64,000 nucleotides of DNA, taken from positions 1 through 64,000 of the forward strand of contig CAYNSR010000008.1 of the NCBI GenBank assembly GCA_964400125.1. Direction: 5' to 3'. The notes beneath the pieces were generated by a model. That model saw nothing but the letters and a program-made list of their open reading frames with translations, had not been told where the DNA came from and did not search any database. This DNA is from Micavibrio sp964400125 (GTDB lineage Bacteria > Pseudomonadota > Alphaproteobacteria > Micavibrionales > Micavibrionaceae). Below, piece after piece: positions 33,379-41,459 of the stretch. The position numbers and the translations under genes were made by a program. How positions within the stretch are numbered: position 1 is the first letter of the stretch; every line of letters starts with the position of its first letter.

Positions 33379-34389
33379 ATGGACACCCAAAACATTATCG
33401 CCATGATGGCGGCCCATATGCAGGAGCAGGAGCAAGGGGGCGCGATATCAGCGGCCTTCAATTACGCCTCCTTCGCAGACGAGGAACTCACACGCGCCCT
33501 GCACAGCAAACAGGCCGACGATATGCGCGAAGCCGCCTCTACCTCCTTGCCGCAGGACATTCTCGACGCCCTAAAATTCTGGGGGCCAACCGTTGCCGCT
33601 GACTATCTGAATGCCGCCGCATTTTTTTACGCTGAAAAAACAGACCTATATAATCCGTGGATGACAGCAGTGCTGATGCTGGATGATCCGGGGTTGAGCC
33701 TGCAAGACGCGCAAGAAAAAATGCAAACTATGGATTTATTCAAACGGCGGAATATGCAGATGTTTGTCAGCACTTCCTTCCGTAACGCTCTTGCTACAAC
33801 ACTGAAAACGCACCCCCTGATGCCGGAGGCTTTGCCCAGCGCCGATGCGGACGATCCGCGTTTGCTCATCGCCCTAACGCAAGCGAGCTTGAATATTCAC
33901 GATTCATACGACGACCATTTCGCGACACCCTTCCGTTTTTTTAACGCCGCCCTTGATGAATATGATGGCGCGGGTGGCAACTTGGCCCAGATGCAGGAAT
34001 TGAAACTGGCCGGGTATCTCGCCGTAGCGTCAAAGGCCCTGCCGGGAAACCATGACCTGTTCAACACGATGAAAAACCGTGAAACAGACCTGCACAGCGC
34101 CCTGCAATCGCTGATCGACATCTTCTCCGGTGAATCGTCGATGCAACAGGATGTTGACCGTTTGACCGCCATGCAGGGCCGCCTTGATGCCTATGGGACA
34201 CGCCACGCCCTCTTTCATGATCCTGTGCCCTATGCCCTTGAGATTTACGATGCCAAACTCAGGCACAGGTTCGGGGAGGCACGAATGATGCCCAAATCCC
34301 AAAACCATGTTTCCTTTTTCGATATAACGGAACACGAAAGATATAAATACGATCTTGACAGGCTTCCTGCCCTGAAGGATGGTCCGTGA
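33379..34389 (+). CDS. Hypothetical helical protein
   Basis: The 336-residue acidic protein is all-helical in appearance, with no signal peptide or membrane segment. It begins MDTQNIIAMMAAHMQEQEQG. There are no motifs I recognise, and Cys is absent. It sits between the NifS-like gene and a 2Fe-2S ferredoxin, ending 51 bp before the latter, but the content gives no reason to link it to Fe-S biogenesis. It may be lineage-specific. Confidence 0.65.
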   Translation: MDTQNIIAMMAAHMQEQEQGGAISAAFNYASFADEELTRALHSKQADDMREAASTSLPQDILDALKFWGPTVAADYLNAAAFFYAEKTDLYNPWMTAVLMLDDPGLSLQDAQEKMQTMDLFKRRNMQMFVSTSFRNALATTLKTHPLMPEALPSADADDPRLLIALTQASLNIHDSYDDHFATPFRFFNAALDEYDGAGGNLAQMQELKLAGYLAVASKALPGNHDLFNTMKNRETDLHSALQSLIDIFSGESSMQQDVDRLTAMQGRLDAYGTRHALFHDPVPYALEIYDAKLRHRFGEARMMPKSQNHVSFFDITEHERYKYDLDRLPALKDGP

Positions 34390-34440
34390 AGGATCCTCTC
34401 ACAAGACATCCTGCAACGACACAAATTTGAAAGCTCGAAA

Positions 34441-34779
34441 ATGCCAGCCATGACCTTCATCATGCCTGATGGTACCCCCAGAATCGTCGATGCCCCGCTC
34501 GGCCTGTCGGTCATGGAGATCGCGCAGAAGCACAATATTGACCAGATCGAAGGTGCCTGCGGCGGCAGCCTCGCCTGCGCCACCTGCCATGTCTATATCC
34601 ACCCGGACTGGTGGGAAAAATGCCTGCCCGATGACGGTGCGCGATCGATGGAGGAAGAAGACATGCTCGATCTCGCCTTCGATATCCGCAAATCCTCGCG
34701 CCTGTCCTGCCAGATCATCATGCGCGATGATCTCGACGGGCTGGTCGTCGCCCTGCCCGGAAGCAAGCCGGGCTGGTAG
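34441..34779 (+). CDS. Adrenodoxin-type 2Fe-2S ferredoxin
   Basis: The 112-residue protein has cluster ligands CGGSLACATC (Cys at about 40, 46, 49) and a fourth Cys in SSRLSCQI (about 86), giving the C-x5-C-x2-C-xn-C pattern of adrenodoxin/ISC Fdx. HVYI and the YIHPDWW insert are alphaproteobacterial-like. It likely supplies electrons for Fe-S assembly or oxygenases. It lies ~1.1 kb after the desulfurase and converges with the LOG gene. Confidence 0.95.
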   Translation: MPAMTFIMPDGTPRIVDAPLGLSVMEIAQKHNIDQIEGACGGSLACATCHVYIHPDWWEKCLPDDGARSMEEEDMLDLAFDIRKSSRLSCQIIMRDDLDGLVVALPGSKPGW

Positions 34780-34801
34780 ATTTTATATGATCGTTCCTGC
34801 T

Positions 34802-35491
34802 TCAGGGGTGCTGCGGGGATAGTCCTACGGCGATGGCGGCCTGACGCTTACGCTCCATATGTTCAGGAATATCGCACGGACGCAGGATTCCTTCCCGGTT
34901 CCACTGAATGGTTTTCTGAATAGCTTCTTCCGGCGTATCGACTGCAACAATGATTTTTTCACGCCCCGGCCAGATGAAACCCTCCGCCACTGCCTTGTCG
35001 ATCTGGCGGATCATGTCATCGTAGTAATGATTGGTGTTTACAATAATGATGGAGGGGAGATATTCCTCGCTCCTGGCGGATATCTTCATATCGATCAGCG
35101 CAGCAGTGGTAAACATTTCATCAAACGATCCGAAACCTCCGGGAAGGGCAATGACCAGATCGCCCTTGGAGATCATCTTCAATTTGCGTGTATCCAGTTT
35201 CTTGACCATGCGCTCATGCACGCCTTCCACCGATTCATAGTTTGCGGCCTCCTTGAAATCATATGTGATAATGCCGTGGACTTTTGCTCCGGCCTGTCTT
35301 GCCGCACGGGACGTTACCCCCATCAGGCCGGAAGCCCCACCGCCATATGTCATGCTGAATTTATGCGTACCAATCAGTGTTCCCAGCTGCGCCGCCGCTT
35401 CGGCGTAGACCGGATTTTTTCCCATACGGGATGCACAAAAAACGATAATGTCCTTGATCTGCTTGCCCTGAGGCTCCGCTGTCTTTCCCAT
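34802..35491 (-). CDS. LOG-family nucleotide 5'-monophosphate phosphoribohydrolase-like protein
   Basis: The 229-residue Rossmann-like protein has the LOG signature ALPGGFGSFDEMF (about 115-127, PGGxGSxxE) and YGGGASGLMGVTSRAAR (about 49-65). Such enzymes hydrolyse nucleotide monophosphates to base and ribose 5-phosphate; cytokinin activation is known in plants, while bacterial roles are broader. The length fits. The gene converges with the ferredoxin and is divergent from mnmA. Confidence 0.9.
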   Translation of the reverse strand: MGKTAEPQGKQIKDIIVFCASRMGKNPVYAEAAAQLGTLIGTHKFSMTYGGGASGLMGVTSRAARQAGAKVHGIITYDFKEAANYESVEGVHERMVKKLDTRKLKMISKGDLVIALPGGFGSFDEMFTTAALIDMKISARSEEYLPSIIIVNTNHYYDDMIRQIDKAVAEGFIWPGREKIIVAVDTPEEAIQKTIQWNREGILRPCDIPEHMERKRQAAIAVGLSPQHP

Positions 35492-35639
35492 GTTTTGTCC
35501 CTGTTATTTTTTTGATTGGCGACAGGGTAACAAAACAAAAACTTGGATGCAAAGTTTCCATATTTTGCAACGCAGCGCGGGCTTGTTTTATTATTCATAA
35601 CTATTTGCTTTTTCCCTCCGGCTTCCCTATAGTCCGCCC

Positions 35640-36788
35640 ATGTCCGGTCCCTTGAACAATCTCGGCTTCGCCAAAGCCCCCCAAGATACCCGCGTGGTCG
35701 TGGCCATGTCGGGCGGGGTGGATTCATCCGTGGCGGCCAGCCTGTTGCACGAACAGGGCTATGATGTCATTGGCGTCACCCTGCAGCTTTACGATCACGG
35801 CGCGGCCATTGAGAAAAAGGGCGCGTGCTGCGCCGGGCAGGATATCTACGATGCCAGACGCATTGCCGAGGAGCGCGGATTCCCGCATTACGTCCTGAAT
35901 TATGAAGACCGGTTCAAAGACAGCGTGATCGGGGAATTTGCAGACAGTTACCTGCGCGGCGAAACCCCTGTACCCTGCATCCGGTGCAACCAGACGGTCA
36001 AGTTCAGGGACCTGCTGGATGTTGCCCGCGACCTTGGCGCGGATTGCATGGCAACGGGCCACTACATTCAGCGCCGCATCAATCCCGCGACAGGCCATGC
36101 CGAACTGCTCCGCGCCGTCGATCCGGGGAAGGACCAGAGCTATTTTCTCTTTGCAACCACGCAGGACCAACTGGATTATCTGCGCTTCCCGCTTGGCGGA
36201 TGGACCAAGGATATCACCCGCGAACATGCGAAACGCCTTGGCCTGATTACCGCTTCCAAGCCGGATTCGCAGGATATCTGTTTTGTTCCCGGCGGCGACT
36301 ACACAAAAATCGTCAAGGCCCTGCGGCCACAGGCCGGGATTGCAGGCGAGATCGTCCATATCGATGGCCGTGTTCTGGGGCGGCATGACGGCATCATCCA
36401 TTACACCATCGGCCAGCGCAAAGGTCTCGGGATCGGCGGCGGCCATGACGATCATAACGACCCGTTTTATGTTGTCCGCCTCGACGCCGAAACCGCCCGC
36501 GTGATTGTTGGCCCCAAAGAATCTCTGGCGCGGGATATGATTTACCTGAAGGATTGCAACTGGCTCGACGGCGACCGGAGCGATGTGCTGCTCAAATTCC
36601 GCTCGATGATGCAGCCCTTGCCCGCCACACTGACCCGTCACGATGACGGCACCGCCAGATTACATTTGCATGAGGCCCAGTACGGCATCAGCCCCGGTCA
36701 GGCCGCCGTCTGTTATCACGGGGAACGCATGATCGGCGGCGGATGGATCGTCAGCACAGAAAATATGCGACAAAATCAGGCCGCCTGA
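35640..36788 (+). CDS. mnmA: tRNA 2-thiouridylase MnmA
   Basis: The 382-residue protein has the PP-loop VAMSGGVDSSVAASLL (about 21-36), the catalytic Cys pair GETPVPCIRCN (about 108-118, C in PCxxC) and DSQDICFVPGG (about 212-222, second active Cys). This is MnmA, which makes s2U34 in tRNA-Lys, -Glu and -Gln using persulfide sulfur. The C-terminal beta-barrel with RMIGGGWI is present. The start is at ATG 35640; the length is typical. Confidence 0.97.
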   Translation: MSGPLNNLGFAKAPQDTRVVVAMSGGVDSSVAASLLHEQGYDVIGVTLQLYDHGAAIEKKGACCAGQDIYDARRIAEERGFPHYVLNYEDRFKDSVIGEFADSYLRGETPVPCIRCNQTVKFRDLLDVARDLGADCMATGHYIQRRINPATGHAELLRAVDPGKDQSYFLFATTQDQLDYLRFPLGGWTKDITREHAKRLGLITASKPDSQDICFVPGGDYTKIVKALRPQAGIAGEIVHIDGRVLGRHDGIIHYTIGQRKGLGIGGGHDDHNDPFYVVRLDAETARVIVGPKESLARDMIYLKDCNWLDGDRSDVLLKFRSMMQPLPATLTRHDDGTARLHLHEAQYGISPGQAAVCYHGERMIGGGWIVSTENMRQNQAA

Positions 36789-36797
36789 TAAGGGGAT

Positions 36798-36847
36798 TTG
36801 ACAAAATGTTATAACATTTGTTATACTAAAGTTATAACATTTGTATA
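36798..36847 (+). promoter_or_regulatory. Promoter and autoregulatory operator of the toxin-antitoxin operon
   Basis: TTGACA (36798-36803), 17-bp spacer, TTATAC (36821-36826). Two direct copies of GTTATAACATTTGT(T)ATA, each containing inverted GTTATAAC, start at 36808 and 36831 (23 bp apart) and overlap or follow the -10 region. This layout is typical for repression by an AbrB-type antitoxin. Confidence 0.7.
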
Positions 36848-36866
36848 AACACGAGGGACCTTTGCC

Positions 36867-37091
36867 ATGACCACCCTGACCATCCGCAAAATCGGCAATT
36901 CAGTAGGCATCATTCTGCCGAAGGAAATTCTGGCCCGGTTGCATGTCAGCGAAGGAGATCAGGTGTTTTTGACCGAAACCCCGGACGGCATTACATTGCG
37001 CCCTTATGATCCAGCCTTCGAAAAGCAGATGGAGGTAGCCGAGGATGTCATGCGCCGCTACCGCAATACGCTGAAAAAACTGGCGGAATAA
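36867..37091 (+). CDS. AbrB/MazE-type antitoxin
   Basis: The 74-residue protein has an N-terminal SpoVT-AbrB swapped-hairpin DNA-binding domain (LTIRKIGNSVGIILPKEIL, about 4-22) and a short C-terminal helix (MRRYRNTLKKLAE) that would neutralise the toxin. It lies 6 bp before the Doc gene and downstream of a promoter with tandem palindromic operators, so autoregulation of the operon is expected. Confidence 0.92.
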   Translation: MTTLTIRKIGNSVGIILPKEILARLHVSEGDQVFLTETPDGITLRPYDPAFEKQMEVAEDVMRRYRNTLKKLAE

Positions 37092-37097
37092 AACGTC

Positions 37098-37487
37098 ATG
37101 CAGGAACCATTCTGGATCACGCGGGAGGCGGCGATTGCCTTTCATGAACGCCAATTATCGGAACATGGCGGTGGCACAGGGGTGCGCGATATGGGGCTGC
37201 TGGAGTCCGCGCTGGGAAAACCGCAAAATCTTTTTTCCTATAGCGATGGCCAATGCGATCTGGCCGCAATGGCGGCCTCCTACGCCTATGGTATCGCCAC
37301 CAATCATCCGTTTATTGATGGCAACAAGAGAACCGCGCTGGCGGTCAGTTTTGTATTTGTGGAAATCAATGGCGCAAGCGTGATTGCGAGCGAGCCGGAT
37401 GCATACGCCACATTTCTTGGGCTGGCGGCGGGGGAGATTTCGGAAGATGAACTGGCTGCGTGGTTTCGGAAGAATATGAAGGGATAA
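37098..37487 (+). CDS. doc: Doc-type Fic-fold toxin
   Basis: The 129-residue protein has the Doc/Fic active motif HPFIDGNKRTAL (about 72-83). The lysine-containing Doc/Fic arrangement matches phage P1 Doc, which inactivates EF-Tu by phosphorylation. The length is normal and the N-terminal EPFWITREAAIAFHERQL is Doc-like. It is paired with an AbrB-type antitoxin instead of Phd, a known alternative pairing. A palindromic repeat and an Mrr-like gene follow. Confidence 0.93.
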   Translation: MQEPFWITREAAIAFHERQLSEHGGGTGVRDMGLLESALGKPQNLFSYSDGQCDLAAMAASYAYGIATNHPFIDGNKRTALAVSFVFVEINGASVIASEPDAYATFLGLAAGEISEDELAAWFRKNMKG

Positions 37488-37519
37488 CCACTAAGGACAC
37501 TAAGAGCCCCCCACTCAAT

Positions 37520-37597
37520 CGTCACCCCGGCGCAAGCCGGGGTCCATACAATCCATCCTTGTTATCGAATGGATTCCGGCCTGCGCCGGAATGACGG
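37520..37597. repeat. Intergenic palindromic (REP-like) repeat
   Basis: CGTCACCCCGGCGCAAGCCGGGGTCCAT and, inverted, ATGGATTCCGGCCTGCGCCGGAATGACG: two GC-rich hairpins with mirrored outer words CGTCA/TGACG and ATCCAT/ATGGAT. This is the same design as the 5786 and 14728 repeats with different stem sequences. Confidence 0.75.
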
Positions 37598-37603
37598 CAA
37601 TTG

Positions 37604-38527
37604 TTATTCGTCAAAATAATCTTCATCAATCTTTTTAACTTCGTAAACCTCTTTAGGTCTTACACCTACATTATGTCGGATCATTAATTTCGCTAACTCT
37701 TTTCCATCAATCAAAATAATACGTTTATGAATTTTCTGAACATACTCATAAGCTGAAGCCGCAAATGATGATGTTGTTACAAAAACTCCCTTGGTAGCAT
37801 TAAATCCCTCAAGACTCCCTGCAAAACCTTGCAAAGCAGGTCGACCTATAGAATTTGATGGGTCATATCTTTTGGCCTGTATGTAAACCACATCTAAACC
37901 AAGCTCATCTTCCTTAATGACACCATCCACTCCACCATCGTTACTACGACCTAGAGCACGACCCATTTCAGAACGCCCGCCGCCGTAGCCCATCGAAATC
38001 AGTAGATCGACTATAATTCTTTCGAATTGTGATGGCGTAACAGCAGCAACATACTCCAAAATATCATTTTCGAGTTGTTTCACGATAGAAAGATGAACCT
38101 TTTCTATCTGCTCCTCTGGAGTAATTGGAGATTCTTCGAGACTGGCCCCATCGGCTTTTACATTTTGATTCGAATTGGAAGAACTTTTTTCTGTCCATTG
38201 AACAAATTCAGGAAACTGCGAAAGAATTCGATTGTTTATACCCTGCGGATTTTTATTAAGGGTCGTGTAACCACGATCTGTAATTTTGAAATAGCCCCGC
38301 TTCGTAGATTCAATTAATTTAGCTTTGGCCATATACGTCTTGGCCCAGAAAACTCTATTACTTAATAATGTTTGCTTTCCACTAGGTAAAAGCTCGCCTA
38401 CATCTTCTTCGGAGAGCCTTAACATCTTTGCAATCTTATCAACGCACTCAGAAGTTTTCACTTCACCTGCATCTTTTGCAGATTCTAACAGAGGCAGCAT
38501 GAGACTTTGATAATCAGGAACAGACAT
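37604..38527 (-). CDS. mrr: Mrr-type restriction endonuclease
   Basis: The 307-residue protein has an N-terminal winged-helix domain (about 5-95, SLMLPLLESAKDAGEVKTSE then KITDRGYTTL) and a C-terminal Mrr catalytic domain. The nuclease motifs are the acidic residue in NDGGVDGVIKED (about 195-206) and VYIQAKRYDP (about 213-222), a PD-(D/E)xK-like QxK core. Mrr cleaves modified DNA (type IV restriction). AT-rich codon use differs from the neighbours. It lies 12 bp upstream of rimO on the same strand but as a probable acquired gene. Confidence 0.92.
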   Translation of the reverse strand: MSVPDYQSLMLPLLESAKDAGEVKTSECVDKIAKMLRLSEEDVGELLPSGKQTLLSNRVFWAKTYMAKAKLIESTKRGYFKITDRGYTTLNKNPQGINNRILSQFPEFVQWTEKSSSNSNQNVKADGASLEESPITPEEQIEKVHLSIVKQLENDILEYVAAVTPSQFERIIVDLLISMGYGGGRSEMGRALGRSNDGGVDGVIKEDELGLDVVYIQAKRYDPSNSIGRPALQGFAGSLEGFNATKGVFVTTSSFAASAYEYVQKIHKRIILIDGKELAKLMIRHNVGVRPKEVYEVKKIDEDYFDE

Positions 38528-38538
38528 GTAACCCTCCT

Positions 38539-39879
38539 TTAAACCGCGACCCCAAACAAATCATATTCATCAGCATCTTCAACCAGAACGCTGATAATAT
38601 CGCCTTGTTTCACACCTGTGGGAACATCGCGCAAATAAACCTTGCCATCAATCTCCGGCGCGTCGGCCATAGACCGGCCATCGGCGCCGCCTTCACCGTC
38701 GGCTTCGTCGATGATGACCTTGAGGGTGCGGCCCACCTTGGCTTGCAGCCGTGCGGCGGAGATTTCCTGCTGGACTGCCATGAAGCGGTCATAGCGCGAT
38801 TGCTTCACGTCTTCCGGCACGGGGTCGACGAGATCGTTGGCGGGGGCGCCCTGCACGGCTTCGTATTTGAATGCGCCGACACGATCGAGTTGGGCGTCGC
38901 GCAAGAATTGCAGCAGCAATTCAAAATCTTCTTCCGTTTCGCCGGGGAAGCCGACGATGAAGGTGGAGCGGATGGTCAGGTCCGGCACGGCATCGCGCCA
39001 TTTATTGATGCGCTCGACGATTTTATCGACATTGCCCGGACGCTTCATGGCTTTGAGCACTTTCGGGCTTGCGTGCTGGAAAGGGATGTCGAGATAGGGC
39101 AGGATTTTCCCTGCCGCCATCAGCGGGATGACGTCATCGACATGCGGGTACGGGTAGACGTAGTGCAGGCGGACCCAGAGTCCCATGTCACCCAAAGCCG
39201 CGCACATGTCATAGAATTTCGCCTTGACCTTGCCGCCCTTCCACGGGGATTCCGCGTATTTGATATCGACGCCGTAGGCGGAGGTGTCTTGCGAAATGAC
39301 CAGAAGTTCTTTCACCCCGGCGGCTTTCAATTTTTCGGCTTCGAACAGCACATGGTGAACGGGGCGGCTGACCAGATCGCCGCGCAGTTTCGGAATGATG
39401 CAAAAAGTGCAGCGGTTATTGCAGCCTTCGGAAATTTTTAAGTAAGCATAATGACGCGGGGTCAGGCGTAACCCCGCCTCGGGCACCAGATCGACGTAAG
39501 GGTCGTGTACAGGCGGCGCGGCCGTGTGGACGGCATTGACGACGTCTTCATATTGCTGCGGCCCGGTGATGGCGAGGACGGAGGGGTGAACCCGTTCAAT
39601 CTGTTCCGGTTCCGCGCCCATGCACCCCGTCACGATCACGCGCCCGTTTTCCTTCAACGCATCACCAATGGCGGAAAGGGATTCTTCCTTCGCGGAGTCG
39701 AGAAAGCCGCAGGTGTTGACGATGACCACATCCGCCCCTTCATGCGTGGCGGAAAAATCATACCCTTCGGACCGCAACCGGGTCATGATGCGTTCAGAAT
39801 CAACCAGTGCCTTGGGGCAACCGAGGCTGACCATGCCGATCTTCGGGGCGGTTTTGAGCTGTTTCAAATCTGATGTCAT
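38539..39879 (-). CDS. rimO: RimO: ribosomal protein S12 methylthiotransferase
   Basis: The 446-residue protein has the N-terminal UPF0004 domain (MVSLGCPKALVDSERI, then VVIVNTCGFLDSAKEES), the radical-SAM CxxxCxxC in SEGCNNRCTFCIIPKLRG (about 154-171) and a TRAM-like C-terminus. The first Cys triplet and the spacing identify the RimO subgroup rather than MiaB. It methylthiolates Asp of S12 with two 4Fe-4S clusters. ATG 39879 fits the family N-terminus; the longer frame is open but not used. Confidence 0.95.
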   Translation of the reverse strand: MTSDLKQLKTAPKIGMVSLGCPKALVDSERIMTRLRSEGYDFSATHEGADVVIVNTCGFLDSAKEESLSAIGDALKENGRVIVTGCMGAEPEQIERVHPSVLAITGPQQYEDVVNAVHTAAPPVHDPYVDLVPEAGLRLTPRHYAYLKISEGCNNRCTFCIIPKLRGDLVSRPVHHVLFEAEKLKAAGVKELLVISQDTSAYGVDIKYAESPWKGGKVKAKFYDMCAALGDMGLWVRLHYVYPYPHVDDVIPLMAAGKILPYLDIPFQHASPKVLKAMKRPGNVDKIVERINKWRDAVPDLTIRSTFIVGFPGETEEDFELLLQFLRDAQLDRVGAFKYEAVQGAPANDLVDPVPEDVKQSRYDRFMAVQQEISAARLQAKVGRTLKVIIDEADGEGGADGRSMADAPEIDGKVYLRDVPTGVKQGDIISVLVEDADEYDLFGVAV

Positions 39880-40230
39880 GGCCGGGGTTCTACCAGAAAA
39901 TGTGATAAAAAGTCGAATTTTTTCTGGACTCCGCCCCCGGCGGCATGTTTCCATTGGAAATCGACTTTTTCGAGGAAACCATGCTTCACCTTTGGACACA
40001 GCACCAGATCTGCCAACGCGGCGCGTTTATTATGACGCGCGCGGAGGGTGTGTCCGCCTATACCCAGCCACGCAATGGCAAGGGTATCGGTTTGAAAGGC
40101 TGACGGTTTCACACGCAAAAACTGTCAGCACACGCGAAAGCGGATCGGCTGGCAGTTCCAAAAATCTTTCATTCTTGTGGTTTTTCGCTGTTCTGCCCGT
40201 CCGCCGATTGAAACGGAGGAAGGAACGACC
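39880..40230. other. Non-coding stretch between rimO and the GNAT genes
   Basis: This ~350-bp region has short open frames on both strands, none with a good start, motif or RBS. A 5' region for the divergent rimO and GNAT genes is the simplest reading. I see no repeat or RNA fold that stands out. Confidence 0.5.
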
Positions 40231-40842
40231 ATGACCGCAACCACGGCAAATTTTGATTTTTCACGCATTGCCATTCCGATGCCGATCATCACCCCGCGCC
40301 TGAGCATCAGGCCGGTGATGCCGGGCGACGGGGCGGAGATGGCGGCGGCCAAGCGGGAAACGCTTGACCGGCTTAACCCGTGGCTGCCCTTTGCGGCCCA
40401 TGCACAGAACGATGCCGAAAACGAAGCCACGGCACGGGAATTTTTTGAAAAATTCCTGCGGCGCGAGGATTTCATGCTGGTCGGGATCGAACGGGCGACA
40501 AACCGTATGGTGGTCTGGGGCGGGCTGCATCCGCTCGACTGGACGGCACGCCGTTTTTCCAGCGGGTATTGGACACGCCGCAGCGCGCATGGCAAGGGAT
40601 ACGCCACCGAGATGAACAACGCGATCCTGCGCTATGCGTTCAGCGCACTGAATGCGCGGCGGATGGAGATTTCCCATGCCGACGGCAATCTGGCCAGCGA
40701 ATCGGTCATCCGCCGTCTTGGCTACGCCTATGAGGGGCGCATTCCCGGTGCATCGAAACTCAACAACGGCACATTCGTCGACCGCCATGCCTATGCGCGG
40801 ACGAACACACACGATCTGCCGGAACTGCGTGTAAGATGGTGA
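40231..40842 (+). CDS. GNAT acetyltransferase (RimJ/RimL-like), first of a tandem pair
   Basis: The 203-residue protein has the motif-A region GYWTRRSAHGKGYATEMNNA (about 112-131) for acetyl-CoA binding and later SESVIRRLGYAYEG. PMPIITPRLSIRPVMPGDG is nearly repeated in the downstream paralogue. A GGAGGAAGG RBS precedes ATG 40231. It likely N-acetylates a protein or a small-molecule amine; the substrate is unknown. The stop overlaps the next start. Confidence 0.88.
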   Translation: MTATTANFDFSRIAIPMPIITPRLSIRPVMPGDGAEMAAAKRETLDRLNPWLPFAAHAQNDAENEATAREFFEKFLRREDFMLVGIERATNRMVVWGGLHPLDWTARRFSSGYWTRRSAHGKGYATEMNNAILRYAFSALNARRMEISHADGNLASESVIRRLGYAYEGRIPGASKLNNGTFVDRHAYARTNTHDLPELRVRW

Positions 40843-41459
40843 TAAAAATGACGACCGAAAAACTGATTTTAATGGATGTCCCGATGCCGATCATCACCCC
40901 GCGCCTGACCATCCGGCCAGTGATGCCGGGCGATGGCCATGAAGTCAACGCGGCTATCGGTGAGACATGGGATGACCTTCATCGCTGGATGATCTGGGCA
41001 AAGGAGAGGGAAAGCGTTGATACCACGGAAGAAAACGTCCGGCGCGCCTATGCACGATTTATCCTGCGGGAAGAATTGCGCATGGTTGCCATCGACCGGG
41101 AAAGCGGAGCCATGGCCGTTTTCACGGGATTTCACGGGTTCGATCCGGATATCCGGCGTATCGGCCTTGGTTACTGGACGCGCAAATTTTTCCAGAATCG
41201 CGGTCTTGCGACAGAAGCCACGCTCGCCCTGACGCATTACGCCTTTCAGGTCCTGAAGGCGCGTTGCGTAGCCATCGACCACGCCGAAGGAAACGAGGCC
41301 AGCCGTTGCGTCATCCAGCGCGCCGGGTTTGTTTTCGAAGGGTGCCTGAAAGGGGATTACCTCTTACCTGAAGGCCCTGTTGTCGACCGGCTTTACTACA
41401 GCCATACGGACGCTGAAAAAGTACCGCCTCTTGATGTCCGATGGGGGACACAAACATGA
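40836..41459 (+). CDS. GNAT acetyltransferase, second of the tandem pair
   Basis: The 207-residue paralogue of the preceding gene shares PMPIITPRLTIRPVMPGDG near the N-terminus and GYWTRKFFQNRGLATEATLA (about 125-144, the acetyl-CoA site), followed by EASRCVIQRAGFVFEG. The start overlaps the previous gene by 7 bp (a second ATG is at 40848). The stop shares ATGA with the MFS gene, so all three are translationally coupled. The tandem duplication followed by divergence is clear. Confidence 0.88.
   Translation: MVIKMTTEKLILMDVPMPIITPRLTIRPVMPGDGHEVNAAIGETWDDLHRWMIWAKERESVDTTEENVRRAYARFILREELRMVAIDRESGAMAVFTGFHGFDPDIRRIGLGYWTRKFFQNRGLATEATLALTHYAFQVLKARCVAIDHAEGNEASRCVIQRAGFVFEGCLKGDYLLPEGPVVDRLYYSHTDAEKVPPLDVRWGTQT

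Noticed and set aside
39944..40102. 52-aa plus-strand frame starting with ATG in the same interval
   Set aside because: No usable RBS and no recognisable motif; treated as chance.
39876..40118. 80-aa open frame on the minus strand upstream of rimO
   Set aside because: No RBS, no family-like motifs, and amino acid content typical of a shadow frame; the region is better left as intergenic.
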